This document shows positions 1 to 10,542 of a DNA stretch of 64,000 nt, in pieces. The number at the start of each line of letters is the position of its first letter. Positions within the stretch are counted from its first letter, which is position 1. The position numbers were made by a program, and so were the translations under genes. Below the pieces are notes generated by a model. That model worked only from the letters and a program-made list of their open reading frames with translations. It was not told the DNA's origin and ran no database searches. This DNA comes from Chlorobaculum parvum NCIB 8327 (GTDB taxonomy: Bacteria; Bacteroidota; Chlorobiia; Chlorobiales; Chlorobiaceae). Location: the NCBI RefSeq assembly GCF_000020505.1, contig NC_011027.1, positions 46,001 to 110,000 of the forward strand, read 5' to 3'.

Positions 1-676
1 GCAAGAGCACATTTCCGCAGCTGCGGTTATTTGCGAAAGAATCCTTTCAGATATGACGGTTCTTCGCAGAACCCGCCCCGGTCACAAGTTCATTGTGGCC
101 ATTTCGGGTGAATCGGGAAGTGGAAAATCAGAGCTCGCCCATGCCATTGCCCAGGATCTGAAGAAAGCGGCGGTTCAGCCCAAGATACTCCACACCGACA
201 ACTACTACCGGGTCTGCCCGGCCGAGCGGCTCGCGGCAAGAATTGCCGACAATTTCGAGCATGTCGGTGCCGCCGAATACGACTGGGATCTCCTCAAAAG
301 CAACATCAACGATTTCCGCTCCGGACGCATGTCGCTTATGCCCTGCATCGACGTCGTCAACGGCCAGCTTGACCGGCTCATCAGCGACTTCTCAAAGGTC
401 GACGTACTTGTCGTCGACGGCCTTTATGCGCTCGGCATCAGGGAGGCTGACCTCAGCGTCTATATCGATCTCAGCTGGCGAGAGACTCGCAAAAACCAGA
501 CGCTGCGAGGTAAAGAGGAAGACGACGACTATCGCCTCAAAGTGCTCGAAAAGGAGAGCGAGGATGTGAAAGCGTTTCGTTACCGAGCCGATCTGATCAT
601 TGACCACGATTACTGCGTGCATAAAGTCGCCGCCCCGGATGATGTGCCTGCCGGGCAGGGTTATTACAGGGACTGA
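1..676 (+). CDS. Uridine kinase-like P-loop kinase (5' end outside window)
   Basis: The protein belongs to the phosphoribulokinase/uridine kinase P-loop family and probably phosphorylates a nucleoside or related small molecule in the cytoplasm. A Walker A motif GESGSGKS lies 19-26 residues after the ATG at 53, followed by a HTDNYYR segment, which is typical of uridine kinase (substrate-binding Asp), and VLVVDGLYAL, a Walker B-like strand. The reading frame stays open from the ATG at 53 back to base 2 with coding-like residues, so the true start probably lies before the window. About 207 residues are certain. The exact substrate cannot be told from sequence. No gene follows for 240 bases. Confidence 0.75.
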   Translation, partial: QEHISAAAVICERILSDMTVLRRTRPGHKFIVAISGESGSGKSELAHAIAQDLKKAAVQPKILHTDNYYRVCPAERLAARIADNFEHVGAAEYDWDLLKSNINDFRSGRMSLMPCIDVVNGQLDRLISDFSKVDVLVVDGLYALGIREADLSVYIDLSWRETRKNQTLRGKEEDDDYRLKVLEKESEDVKAFRYRADLIIDHDYCVHKVAAPDDVPAGQGYYRD

Positions 677-915
677 GGTTGCTTTTTTCGTTGATCTGTG
701 CCCTAAAAAACCGGTTGTTCTCAATCGCCCCCTCTTCAGCATAGTCCCGTTGATGGCATTTTACTTGCACGAGTGTTATGTTGAACCGTATAACACCATG
801 CAATAAAAAGCTTTAAGGTTTTTATTTCGCTTAAATTATATTCAGGAAAAAAATCAAGAATCAGGCGTTTATACGGAAACCCTGTAATCATCAAGATTGA
901 GTAAAAGAATGGGTC
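677..915. other. Intergenic region
   Basis: No convincing gene is seen. The stretch becomes AT-rich towards 790-900 and is the probable promoter region of the PAS-domain gene, but no clear -35/-10 pair was picked out. Confidence 0.4.
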
Positions 916-1620
916 ATGGCTGAGGGATACGATACACAGATCAGTGGGAGGTTGAGATCATTCCAGGAGCAGCAAGAGGAGCTTCAGATCATCTTTGATT
1001 CTATTCCCGCATGGATATTTTACAAAGACAAGGAGAATCGATTTCTGAAAGTCAATAAGGCTTTTTGCGATGGTATGGCTGTTTCCAGAGAAGAATTGGA
1101 AGGCCGTTCCATGTCTGAGTTATACCCCAGGGAACAGGCGGAAGCATTTTGGAAAGACGACAAGGAGGTGATGGCGTCAGGCCAGCCGAAGCGTAATATT
1201 CTTGAGCCTGTGACGCTCCCCAATAAGGAGACGCTATGGCTTCGGACAGACAAGATCCCTTATCGCGATGCGCATGGGGATGTGATCGGGATTATAGGTT
1301 TTTCTATTGATGTCACTGCTCGAAAACAAGCGGAGGATGCGTTGCGTGCGGCCTATGCGGAAGAGAAGCGACTTTGCTACGTTAACGAACAAATAGTTGT
1401 CCAACTAAGAGACGCGCTTGCACAAATACGGACACTGAATTCGCTTCTTCCTGTCTGTGCGCAATGCAAGAAGATTTGTGACGAAAACGGCCAGTGGCAT
1501 TATATGGAGACCTATATTAGTACGCGTACAAACACGCAGTTTACCCATGGACTGTGCCCTGATTGCGCTAAAGCAGCAATGCGGGACGCCGGCATGAATT
1601 ACGATGGCACTGAACTATAA
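916..1620 (+). CDS. PAS-domain protein with C-terminal Cys4 module
   Basis: This 234-residue cytoplasmic protein has a PAS domain at about residues 22-138 (WIFYKDKENRFLKVN opening and a VIGIIGFSIDVTARK closing segment). A short coiled coil follows to about 180, then a small cysteine module with CAQC and CPDC pairs around a YMETYI helix. That tail is common at the end of PAS sensor proteins in delta-proteobacteria and Chlorobi, where it may bind zinc. There is no kinase, GGDEF or HTH domain, so the output is unknown. It may work by protein contact or as a redox or metal sensor. It appears to be a single-gene unit; a terminator hairpin lies 140 bases downstream. Confidence 0.8.
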   Translation: MAEGYDTQISGRLRSFQEQQEELQIIFDSIPAWIFYKDKENRFLKVNKAFCDGMAVSREELEGRSMSELYPREQAEAFWKDDKEVMASGQPKRNILEPVTLPNKETLWLRTDKIPYRDAHGDVIGIIGFSIDVTARKQAEDALRAAYAEEKRLCYVNEQIVVQLRDALAQIRTLNSLLPVCAQCKKICDENGQWHYMETYISTRTNTQFTHGLCPDCAKAAMRDAGMNYDGTEL

Positions 1621-1762
1621 TAGGCCCAAGAGCTGAAGAGTTTGCGCGCCGCTCAGGCTGGTTGTTTGGTGTAAATACAGAGGTGATTTCGGAACGCTGT
1701 CCCGTTGATGAAATCCCTTTTTAGCATGTACTCAGCTTCGAGCTTAAGGGGCAGGAGTTTGA

Positions 1763-1798
1763 AGCTGTCTCGAAAGCGATTTCGAGACAGCTTTTTTT
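1763..1798 (+). terminator. Rho-independent terminator
   Basis: A perfect 13-bp stem (AGCTGTCTCGAAA and its complement) with a GCGA tetraloop is followed by a run of T. It points rightward and would end transcription coming from the PAS gene. Confidence 0.85.
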
Positions 1799-1933
1799 GT
1801 TCACAGTGTTTCGCTCACGTGGGTTCTGCAGGTTCTGTCGAAAAGGGTTTCGATGGTGAACGCAAAAGTTGTGTTTGCGGAGACTTAGAATGCTGGACTT
1901 GAGGCGGTGGTGCAGAATAGGCCCCGGGGTCGT

Positions 1934-2269
1934 TCACCCTGTCTGAATCTCGGTTCTGAGGGCGATCTCTTCCAGCACGGCGCTGACCTGGATGCAGTTG
2001 GACATAGGGCCTGCATAGACGATGGAGCGGCCTTTGGTGTGGACTTCCCAGGTCTTTTTTTCGGCGATGGCTCGCGGGCAGCGCACGGCTTTGATGATCT
2101 GGAAGATCACTTCGTCGAAGGTGTGCTCGTCATCATTGAAAAGCACCACCCGCCAGGCGTCGAGGGTATCGATGTCGGCAACAAGCTCTTCGGTTCGGGT
2201 ATCGGGGGTGTTGCCTGCGTCAAGACGGATCATATCCATAGGGCTCGCGTTCAGAGAATAATCTTTCAT
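1934..2269 (-). CDS. clpS: ClpS, adaptor of the Clp protease
   Basis: This is a 111-residue adaptor that delivers N-degron substrates to ClpA/ClpC-ClpP. The core begins at [16 protein letters not shown], matching the family NDD-x-T segment that binds the N-terminal residue of substrates. It continues with an [13 protein letters not shown] segment corresponding to the conserved H-x-x-G-x-A region. The N-terminal tail of about 40 residues is longer than in E. coli, and a start at the internal Met 11 is possible. It lies 39 bases downstream of the LD-carboxypeptidase gene on the same strand and may be cotranscribed with it. Confidence 0.9.
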   Translation of the reverse strand: MKDYSLNASPMDMIRLDAGNTPDTRTEELVADIDTLDAWRVVLFNDDEHTFDEVIFQIIKAVRCPRAIAEKKTWEVHTKGRSIVYAGPMSNCIQVSAVLEEIALRTEIQTG

Positions 2270-2308
2270 GAAATGTATGGAGCTGAACGCTTTCAGGCAA
2301 ATCGTGCC

Positions 2309-3256
2309 TCAGCGGGAAACGACCTGCTCGGCAACGCCGAAGGCGTAGTGATCCGGCGTGATCTCCAGTCGGCATCGAGCGCCGACCGGCAGAGTCATCA
2401 GCTCTTTGATGTGCCCGTACGACAGGCCAGTCATCACCGGCGAACTTTCGTGCATCCGGTTCGCGTAGTAGGCGAACATCTTGTCGAAACGATACTCCCG
2501 GTGTTCGTCGGCAGGATTTTTACTGAACTGCCCGAACATCAGGCCGCGGCACTTCCTGACGAGCCCGGCATTGAACAGGTGCGAGAGCATCCTGTCGATG
2601 CGGTAGGCCGGTTCGTTGACGTCCTCGGTGAAAAGAATGCTGCCGCTGAGCGAGGGCAGGTAGGGGGTGCCGACCAGCGAGGAGAGTACCGAGAGGTTGC
2701 CGCCAATCAGTCGGCCGGTAACCGAACCCGATTTGATGCAACTGATCGGATGTTCCTGAAAATTGCGGAGCGCTGCCGGGTACTCCGGATCGGTCAGGAT
2801 GCCCCAGAAGTGCTCTTCGGTGTAGCTGCTGGGGGCATACAGCTCCGTGGCGGCCATCGGTCCGGAGAAGTTGACGAGCCCGCTTTTCCGGAAAACAGCC
2901 AGTGACAGGGCCGTGATGTCCGAATAGCCGACGAGAATTTTAGGGTTGGCCGCGATCAGGCCGTAGTCGATCCGGTCGAGAATCCGCGTGGCTCCCGCAC
3001 CGCCGCGCAGGCAGAACACAGCGCTGACAAGCTGGTCGGCGAACATCTCGTGAAGGTCGTGGAGCTTGTAACGGTCGGTATGCTCGGGGTCGTGTTCCGA
3101 GCGGTTCAGGTAATGGGATGTCTTGACCCTGTAGCCGTTGTGCTCAAGGTAGGTGACGGCCTGCTCGATCTTTTCAGGCTCAGCGCAGGTTGACGAGGGA
3201 GAGATCAGGCCGATCACATCTCCCCTGCGGAGGGCCTTCGGGATCAGAATCTTCAT
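2309..3256 (-). CDS. ldcA: LD-carboxypeptidase (S66 family)
   Basis: A serine peptidase of the MccF/LdcA (S66) family, expected to cleave the terminal D-Ala from L,D-tetrapeptides during murein recycling in the cytoplasm. The sequence opens with RRGDVIGLISPSS, has CLRGGAGATRILDRID (the family RGGYG-like region), LVGYSDIT (nucleophile Ser region) and a C-terminal MTLPVGARCRLE segment. Length from the chosen start is 315 residues, normal for the family. I chose the ATG at 3256 because residues upstream of it are not family-like. The start sits only 7 bases after the atpC terminator hairpin, so expression may depend on read-through or a promoter inside the hairpin. Confidence 0.85.
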   Translation of the reverse strand: MKILIPKALRRGDVIGLISPSSTCAEPEKIEQAVTYLEHNGYRVKTSHYLNRSEHDPEHTDRYKLHDLHEMFADQLVSAVFCLRGGAGATRILDRIDYGLIAANPKILVGYSDITALSLAVFRKSGLVNFSGPMAATELYAPSSYTEEHFWGILTDPEYPAALRNFQEHPISCIKSGSVTGRLIGGNLSVLSSLVGTPYLPSLSGSILFTEDVNEPAYRIDRMLSHLFNAGLVRKCRGLMFGQFSKNPADEHREYRFDKMFAYYANRMHESSPVMTGLSYGHIKELMTLPVGARCRLEITPDHYAFGVAEQVVSR

Positions 3257-3262
3257 GAATGC

Positions 3263-3303
3263 AAAAACCATCAGCACTACACGGGGCACTGCTGATGGTT
3301 TTT
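3263..3303 (-). terminator. Terminator hairpin after atpC, abutting ldcA start
   Basis: A perfect 14-bp inverted repeat (AAAAACCATCAGCA and its complement at 3290-3303) with a 13-base loop. On the minus strand it ends in a T run, so it should terminate atpDC. The A-rich and T-rich ends make it potentially bidirectional. Confidence 0.8.
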
Positions 3304-3325
3304 AACGGTGTTATGCCGCCGGGAA

Positions 3326-3589
3326 TCAGGAAACGTCCTCGGTCAGCAGGATTGCCTTGTTGTTGCTCACTTCAAAGAAGCCGTCCGAAATCTGGAACGT
3401 ATTCTCTGACCTGTCAGGCAGGGACAGGCGCACTTTACCGTTTTTCAGGGCTGCGACCAAAGGCGCGTGGCCTTTGAGCACCTGAAACAGGCCGTCCAGT
3501 CCGGGAGCAATGACGCTGTTAACCTCGCCGGAAAAGAACAACTTCTGCGGCGTGACGATATCGAGCGTAAAGTTTTCGGAACTTGCCAT
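3326..3589 (-). CDS. atpC: F1 ATP synthase epsilon subunit
   Basis: This 87-residue protein is the beta-sandwich part of epsilon, in the central stalk of F1Fo ATP synthase. The family segment runs from [20 protein letters not shown] through [20 protein letters not shown]. It is short compared with about 135 residues in E. coli: the C-terminal helical hairpin, which inhibits hydrolysis, is missing. A short epsilon is my reading of this sequence and I believe it is usual in Chlorobi. It starts 6 bases after atpD, so the two are translated from one message. Confidence 0.93.
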   Translation of the reverse strand: MASSENFTLDIVTPQKLFFSGEVNSVIAPGLDGLFQVLKGHAPLVAALKNGKVRLSLPDRSENTFQISDGFFEVSNNKAILLTEDVS

Positions 3590-3595
3590 GTTAGT

Positions 3596-5005
<1,410 letters not shown>

Positions 5006-5097
5006 TTAGTTGCAATCAAACGTTTGGAGCAGGAGTCGCTTGACTCCGCATTCAGGCTCTGTTCCGGTTACCCGGCTCGGGTTCACGGGGGTAAGCG

Positions 5098-5170
5098 AGC
5101 CACCTGAGGGACTTGAACCCACGACCTACTATTTACGAAACAGTTGCTCTACCAACTGAGCTAAGGTGGC
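5098..5170 (-). tRNA. tRNA-Thr (anticodon CGT)
   Basis: 73 bases fold as a cloverleaf on the minus strand. The acceptor stem is GCCACCT/AGGTGGC, the D arm is GCTCAGTTGGTAGAGC, the T arm is GTGGGTTCAAGTCCC, and the anticodon loop TTCGTAA gives anticodon CGT, reading ACG. The CCA end is not encoded. Confidence 0.95.
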
Positions 5171-5377
5171 TTGAACAGCCTTTCCATGCCTACAGGCTGG
5201 AAAATTCAAGCCGAAATATAGTTTATTTGTTTTCAAAACACAAAGCAATTATCCGGGCCCTTTCTGAGGGGAAAAAATCGAGGTTTCCTATATTTACAAT
5301 TCCGCGGATCGGTTTATGCGGAATAGCCGTTTATGATCATTCATCCAGCAGTATTATTCGTTATCAAAATGATTGTT

Positions 5378-5911
5378 ATGAAAAAATTCACCCCATCGTT
5401 TGCCGCCATCTGTCTGGCGCTTGTGCTTTTTGCCGTTCAAGCCACGGTTTCCGGAACCGCCCGCGCCGCATCGGTAGCGGCTCCCTCTTTTTCAGGGAAA
5501 ACCGTTGACGGCAAGCCCTTCTCCTCTTCGTCCCTGAAGGGCAAAGGCTATATCGTCAACTTTTTCGCTACCTGGTGCCCGCCCTGCCGTGCCGAGATTC
5601 CCGACATGGTCGAGGTTCAGAAAAAGTATGAGAAGAAAGGTTTTACCTTTGTGGGCATAGCGGTCAACGAGACTCTGCCAAAGGTTCAGAATTTCATGAA
5701 GAGCAGCGGCATCACCTATCCGGTGCTCATGGCAACACCTGAACTGATCCGGACGTTCAGCGGCTACGCTGCCGGGGGCATTTCCGGCATCCCAACCTCG
5801 TTCGTTGTTGATTCCTCGGGTCAGCTGATCGGCGTGGTCGTCGGAGGACGGAGCCAGGAGGCGTTCGAGCAGATGGTCAACCAGGCTCTTAAGCCGAAAG
5901 CTGGCAAGTGA
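5378..5911 (+). CDS. Exported TlpA/ResA-like thioredoxin
   Basis: A periplasmic thiol-disulfide oxidoreductase of the TlpA/ResA (AhpC/TSA-Redoxin) group. A signal peptide covers about residues 1-31 and ends near ARAAS. The thioredoxin fold follows with active site WCPPC at residues 66-70, preceded by IVNFFAT. The cis-Pro region is SGIPTSFVVD. Total length is 177 from the ATG at 5378. I preferred this ATG to one 45 bases upstream because it directly precedes the signal peptide (MKKF). Likely roles are cytochrome c maturation or reduction of exported proteins; the neighbours do not tell which. A terminator follows. Confidence 0.87.
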   Translation: MKKFTPSFAAICLALVLFAVQATVSGTARAASVAAPSFSGKTVDGKPFSSSSLKGKGYIVNFFATWCPPCRAEIPDMVEVQKKYEKKGFTFVGIAVNETLPKVQNFMKSSGITYPVLMATPELIRTFSGYAAGGISGIPTSFVVDSSGQLIGVVVGGRSQEAFEQMVNQALKPKAGK

Positions 5912-5975
5912 TGCCCGGATTCGACACCGTGCTGCGAGGCCAGGGGGTTCGCCCTGCTTCTTGAGATTTTTCACC

Positions 5976-6018
5976 GCGCCAGCCCCGGAGGAGTGTTCCT
6001 GCCGGGGCGCGCTGTTTT
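5976..6018 (+). terminator. Rho-independent terminator
   Basis: GC-rich hairpin with arms GCGCCAGCCCCGG and CCGGGGCGCGC (one small bulge) followed by TTTT, placed 65 bases after the thioredoxin gene. Confidence 0.7.
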
Positions 6019-6061
6019 ACAGGATTTTATCTACACTTTTTTCAATTGATCATCAGTCATT

Positions 6062-7927
6062 ATGGAACCTATCCCAATCAATGCGCCGGAGTACGTCAAA
6101 AACCTGAAACTTCTCCAATGGGTCAAAGAGACCGTCGAGCTGTGCCAGCCCGATTCGGTTTACTGGTGTGACGGTTCCACCGAAGAGTACGACCGCCTTT
6201 GCAATGAAATGGTCGAGAGCGGCACTTTTATCAGACTCTCTGAAGAGAAGCGGCCGAACAGCTTCCTCTGCCGCTCCGACCCCAGCGACGTGGCCCGCGT
6301 CGAGGATCGAACCTTTATTTGCAGCATTCGCCGCCAGGACGCCGGCCCGACCAACAACTGGGTCGCACCGAAGGAGATGAAGGCGACGCTGAACAAGCTT
6401 TTCGCAGGCTGCATGAAGGGGCGCACCATGTACGTCATTCCCTTCAGCATGGGGCCGCTCGGCTCGCATATCGCCCACATCGGCGTCGAAATCACCGACT
6501 CGCCCTACGTGGTGACCAACATGCGCATCATGACCCGCATGGGCCGCAAGGTGCTCGAACTGCTCAGCGAGGAGGATGAGTTCGTGCCGTGCCTGCACTC
6601 GGTCGGTGCGCCACTCGAACCGGGCCAGCAGGATGTGCCGTGGCCCTGCAACGATACCAAGTACATCGTCCACTTCCCGGAAGAGCGCGCCATCGTCTCC
6701 TTCGGCAGTGGCTATGGCGGCAACGCCTTGCTCGGCAAAAAATGCTTCGCCCTGCGCATCGCCTCCTCGATGGCGCGTGACGAGGGGTGGCTTGCCGAGC
6801 ACATGCTCATTCTCGGCGTCGAGTCGCCGGAGGGGGAAAAGGATTACGTCGGGGCTGCCTTCCCGAGCGCCTGCGGCAAGACCAACTTCGCCATGATGAT
6901 TCCGCCAGGCGAAATGGAGGGGTGGAAGATCACCACCGTTGGCGACGATATCGCCTGGATCAAACAGGGTAAGGATGGCAAGCTGCACGCCATCAACCCC
7001 GAGTACGGCTTTTTCGGCGTCGCACCGGGCACCTCGGAGAAGAGCAATCCGAACGCGATGGCGTCGTTGCACGCCAACTGCATCTTTACCAACGTGGCGA
7101 TGACCCCCGACGGTGATGTGTGGTGGGAGGGGATGACCGATACGCCACCCGATTACCTGACCGATTGGCAGGGCAAGCCCTGGGTACCGGGGTGCGACCG
7201 TCCTGCCGCCCATCCGAACGCCCGCTTCACGGCTCCGGCCCATCAGTGCCCGGTCATCGACGAGAACTGGGAAAACCCGGACGGCGTGCCGATTTCAGCC
7301 TTCATTTTCGGCGGACGGCGCGGCGATACCATTCCGCTGGTCTACCAGTCGGCCAACTGGTACTACGGCGTCTATCTTGCCGCCACGATGGGCTCGGAGA
7401 AGACCGCCGCCGCCGCCGGCAAGATCGGCGACGTGCGCCGCGACCCCTTCGCCATGCTGCCCTTCTGTGGCTACCACATGGGCGACTACTTCAACCACTG
7501 GCTGCACGTTGGCCGCACGCTCACCGATCCGCCGCGAATTTTCGGCGTCAACTGGTTCCGCAAGGATGAAAACGGCAAGTTCCTCTGGCCCGGATTCGGC
7601 GAGAACATGCGCGTGCTGAAGTGGATTATTGGTCGGGTGCATGGCCGCGCCGGTGGCGTCGAAAGCCCACTTGGCTGGATGCCTCGCTACGAATCGATCG
7701 ACTGGCGCGGGCTCGACGATTTCACCATCGAAAAGTTCACCAAACTCATGTCGGTTGACCGTGAAGCTTGGAAGCAGGAGCTCTTCTCGCACGAGGAGCT
7801 GCTTGAGAAGCTCTACGACAAGCTGCCGAAAGAGTTTACCCATATCCGCGAGCTGATGCTTTCAACGCTCTGGATGTCTCCCGAGCACTGGGAAATGGCT
7901 CCTGAGCGCTACGCCATCTATCACTGA
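6062..7927 (+). CDS. pckG: Phosphoenolpyruvate carboxykinase (GTP)
   Basis: This 621-residue enzyme interconverts oxaloacetate and PEP using GTP/GDP. The kinase-1a loop reads [14 protein letters not shown], with the reactive cysteine of the GTP class at residue 271. The kinase-2 region follows with VGDDIAWI, then [17 protein letters not shown] and the guanine-binding [19 protein letters not shown] region. Length matches the GTP family (about 600-640) rather than the ATP family (about 540). In green sulfur bacteria it links the reductive TCA cycle to sugar synthesis. It is a single-gene unit with its own terminator. Confidence 0.98.
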   Translation: MEPIPINAPEYVKNLKLLQWVKETVELCQPDSVYWCDGSTEEYDRLCNEMVESGTFIRLSEEKRPNSFLCRSDPSDVARVEDRTFICSIRRQDAGPTNNWVAPKEMKATLNKLFAGCMKGRTMYVIPFSMGPLGSHIAHIGVEITDSPYVVTNMRIMTRMGRKVLELLSEEDEFVPCLHSVGAPLEPGQQDVPWPCNDTKYIVHFPEERAIVSFGSGYGGNALLGKKCFALRIASSMARDEGWLAEHMLILGVESPEGEKDYVGAAFPSACGKTNFAMMIPPGEMEGWKITTVGDDIAWIKQGKDGKLHAINPEYGFFGVAPGTSEKSNPNAMASLHANCIFTNVAMTPDGDVWWEGMTDTPPDYLTDWQGKPWVPGCDRPAAHPNARFTAPAHQCPVIDENWENPDGVPISAFIFGGRRGDTIPLVYQSANWYYGVYLAATMGSEKTAAAAGKIGDVRRDPFAMLPFCGYHMGDYFNHWLHVGRTLTDPPRIFGVNWFRKDENGKFLWPGFGENMRVLKWIIGRVHGRAGGVESPLGWMPRYESIDWRGLDDFTIEKFTKLMSVDREAWKQELFSHEELLEKLYDKLPKEFTHIRELMLSTLWMSPEHWEMAPERYAIYH

Positions 7928-7950
7928 GCGGCCAAGCGTTTCATACAATC

Positions 7951-7992
7951 AAAAAAGCTGCCCCGGTCTCGTTTCCGGGGCAGCTTTTTTTT
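7951..7992 (+). terminator. Rho-independent terminator of pckG
   Basis: AAAAAAGCTGCCCCGG pairs with CCGGGGCAGCTTTTTT around a short loop, 23 bases after pckG. The A and T flanks make it potentially bidirectional. Confidence 0.9.
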
Positions 7993-8028
7993 GTGGCGTA
8001 TTTTCCTCAACTGTTTTTGTTTTTGCTG

Positions 8029-8057
8029 TTGCACAATTGTTAATGTTACCATATATT
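8029..8057 (+). promoter_or_regulatory. Sigma-70-like promoter, candidate for the FadL-type gene
   Basis: A TTGCAC box at 8029-8034 and a TATATT box at 8052-8057 are separated by exactly 17 bases in an AT-rich stretch. It is the only strong match in the 500-base gap before the porin gene. If it serves that gene, the 5' leader would be about 360 bases long. No known riboswitch was recognised in the leader. Confidence 0.45.
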
Positions 8058-8426
8058 CAATTAGTTATATAGTTGTATCGACGATTTTTGTCTGGTGGTT
8101 GGCAATGATATGAGTTGTATTGCAGCTTTTTGTGCCAACAGAATTTGATTGACGATTTCGCTCCCCTTTACCCCTTCTCTTATTTGAGCCGGTACTGATG
8201 CCGGAATAGATGTTGTACCTCTCTCTGCGGAGTTGCCTTTTTGGCGCCCGCTGGACAGAGCGCATAGTGTTTCCTGGAGGGGTTGAACTCTTCCGGATTA
8301 AATCGGTACCGGCTCTTTCCGTTTCCTTTCATGATCATGCAACGGTCGTCTGCCCCTGCAGGAGGCTGTTGCGTCAAGGGCACGGTGCGCCGTACGCATC
8401 AAGCTAACCTCAAGTTCAATAACATC

Positions 8427-9839
8427 ATGATTCGTAAATCCGCATGTTCGGTTGCGGCATTGCTCGCCCTTGCCGGAGCCACTCCCGCTTTTGCCACCAA
8501 CGGCATGAACCTCGAAGGCTATGGCGCCAAGTCGATGGCGCTGGGCGGTGCCGGCATGGCTTTCGATACGGGCAACTCAGCCGTCATGAACAATCCGGCC
8601 ACCCTCGGCTTCATGAAAGAGGGGGTTGAGGAGATCGGACTCGGCCTGCGGGGGCTGCATCCGCACATCGAAATCGAGAACGGCGGCATTTCCGACAAGT
8701 CTGATGCCACCTCCTTTTTCATGCCCTCTATTTCCTACATGCGCCGCGACGGGCGCATCACCTGGGGCGCGGCCATGCTTGCTCAGGGCGGTATGGGCAC
8801 CGAGTACGGGGACGATTCGCCAATGTTCGCTTTCGGCACCTCGATGATGGGCACTCCCGGCGTTGCCCTGAGTGGCAAGGACATCCGGAGCGAGGTCGGC
8901 GTCGGGCGCATCATGTTTCCGGTGGCCTACCATCTGACCGATGACACGACCATCGGCGCATCGTTCGACGTGGTGATCGCCAACATGGATTTGCAGATGG
9001 ACATGGACGGCGCGCATTTTGCGCAAATGATGGGCGGGGTCGGCGGCTCGGTTGGCGGATCGATGGCCGGGACGTTGCAGTCTATGATGCCCACCATGGT
9101 TTCCGACATCAATTACACCCGGTTTGATTTCTCCAACGACAACCCGTTCACCGGCAAGGCCAGGGGCTTTGGTACCGGCCTGAAATTCGGCATCACGCAC
9201 AAGTTCAGCAAACAGCTGACCTTTGGCGCGAGCTATCACACGCAGACGCGTCTTTCCGACCTCGAAACCAACCAGGCGAAGCTCTCGTTTGACGGTGAGG
9301 GTCCGGCATTTGCCGGCGGAGCTGTTTCGGTGAACGGCAAGATCAAGATTCACAATTTCGAGTGGCCTGCCACGATTGCCGCCGGTTTGGCGTTCCAGCC
9401 GAACGACCGCTGGCTGATCGTTGGTGATGTCAAATTCATCGACTGGTCTGCGGTGATGGATACCTTCTCGACCACCTTCACGGCGGATGCCTCCGATCCT
9501 TACTTCGGCGGGCAGACGCTCGATGTCAGTCTGGATCAGGACTGGCGCGACCAGACCGTCTGGTCGGTTGGCGTGCAGTACAAGGCGACCGAAAAGCTCG
9601 CGTTGCGCGCTGGCGCCAGCTTTGCCAACAATCCGGTGCCGGACCAGTTCCTCAATCCGCTCTTCCCGGCCATCACCACCAACCATTACACTTGCGGATT
9701 CGGTTACAAAGTCAACGATGCCACCAAGGTTGGCGTGGCGTTCAGCTGGGCTCCGAGAGTCGAGGAGACCAATGGCGATCAGACCGTGATTTCGCACAGC
9801 CAGACCAACTGGGCGCTGAATCTGGTGCATGAGCTTTAA
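8427..9839 (+). CDS. FadL/OmpP1/TodX-family outer membrane transporter
   Basis: A 470-residue outer membrane beta-barrel of the long-chain fatty acid/hydrocarbon transport family. The signal peptide (MIRKSACSVAALLALAG) ends near PAFA. The mature N terminus TNGMNLEGYGAKSMALGGAG is the family hallmark: a hatch segment with NG and a glycine-rich turn, followed by NPATLGFM. Alternating polar and hydrophobic strands run to the end, which finishes with a barrel-type WALNLVHEL strand. The reading frame extends 48 codons upstream of the chosen ATG, but only this ATG precedes a signal peptide. Substrate is unknown; export or uptake of hydrophobic compounds is the usual family role. Confidence 0.88.
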   Translation: MIRKSACSVAALLALAGATPAFATNGMNLEGYGAKSMALGGAGMAFDTGNSAVMNNPATLGFMKEGVEEIGLGLRGLHPHIEIENGGISDKSDATSFFMPSISYMRRDGRITWGAAMLAQGGMGTEYGDDSPMFAFGTSMMGTPGVALSGKDIRSEVGVGRIMFPVAYHLTDDTTIGASFDVVIANMDLQMDMDGAHFAQMMGGVGGSVGGSMAGTLQSMMPTMVSDINYTRFDFSNDNPFTGKARGFGTGLKFGITHKFSKQLTFGASYHTQTRLSDLETNQAKLSFDGEGPAFAGGAVSVNGKIKIHNFEWPATIAAGLAFQPNDRWLIVGDVKFIDWSAVMDTFSTTFTADASDPYFGGQTLDVSLDQDWRDQTVWSVGVQYKATEKLALRAGASFANNPVPDQFLNPLFPAITTNHYTCGFGYKVNDATKVGVAFSWAPRVEETNGDQTVISHSQTNWALNLVHEL

Positions 9840-9883
9840 TCAGGTCTCGGACAGCGTAGGTTGAGCTGTTTGAGCAGAAACGC

Positions 9884-9918
9884 AAAAGGCTGCCCTGGCG
9901 TTGGAGCCCGAGCAGCCT
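9884..9918 (-). terminator. Terminator of the dodecin gene
   Basis: An AGGCTGC/GCAGCCT stem with a run of A on the plus strand (T on the minus strand) lies 37 bases beyond the dodecin stop codon. Confidence 0.55.
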
Positions 9919-9954
9919 CGTCGGTTGACGATGTGCGATTCTGCAGGAGTCAGA

Positions 9955-10167
9955 TCAGTTTTCGTCGAGCGTGAAACCGATTTTGCAGGTGACCTGCCAG
10001 TAGGCGATTTTCTGGTCTTCGACGTGGCAGCGGGTTTCAACCAGCTCAACCCAACGGATGTTCCTGATGCTTTCGGCGGCTTTGGCCATGGCGTTGTTCA
10101 CGGCCTCTTCGATGCTGCTGGTCGAGGAGCCTACAATTTCAATTTTTTTATAAACGTGTGCGCTCAT
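9955..10167 (-). CDS. Dodecin family flavin-binding protein
   Basis: A 70-residue protein with the dodecin pattern. It begins HVYKKIEIVGSSTSSIEEAV, and IRWVELVETRCHVED contains the Trp that stacks on flavin in dodecins. It ends with a QVTCKIGFTLDE strand. Dodecins form 12-subunit shells that store flavin or, in some bacteria, CoA. Length is normal for the family. It is transcribed away from the TauE gene and has its own terminator. Confidence 0.93.
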   Translation of the reverse strand: MSAHVYKKIEIVGSSTSSIEEAVNNAMAKAAESIRNIRWVELVETRCHVEDQKIAYWQVTCKIGFTLDEN

Positions 10168-10422
10168 AGCGGTGCGTGGTTATGAGGATTAAGAGATGCT
10201 AACGATTGACCTCCGAAGGTTTTGAAGGCAACCATACCTGAAAATAGGCTTCTCGGCACGAAAATAATTCCCCCTGACGCTTTTTTTGTGGAAAATGGGT
10301 TCGGAATAGCGCAACCGTCCAGTCGATGGGAGGGGGTGATCGGTTGTCGTGTCTGCAAAACTTATGCATCAGCGCAGGCTCCCTGATGCGTAAACGCTTC
10401 TTTCAGGAACGTTCGATTTTAT

Positions 10423-10451
10423 TTGGGAGTTTGAATGCCACGCCTTATAAT
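10423..10451 (+). promoter_or_regulatory. Sigma-70-like promoter for the TauE/SafE gene
   Basis: A TTGGGA box at 10423-10428 and a perfect TATAAT at 10446-10451 are 17 bases apart, about 90 bases upstream of the start codon at 10543. The gap 10168-10542 holds no other recognisable feature. Confidence 0.55.
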
Positions 10452-10542
10452 ATAACTGATTAATTGTATCGTTATATAGTGTGCTTTTTGCGGTATTGTG
10501 GGATACCCAGGCATTAACCCTTCAACTACCGGATTTCGTGGT

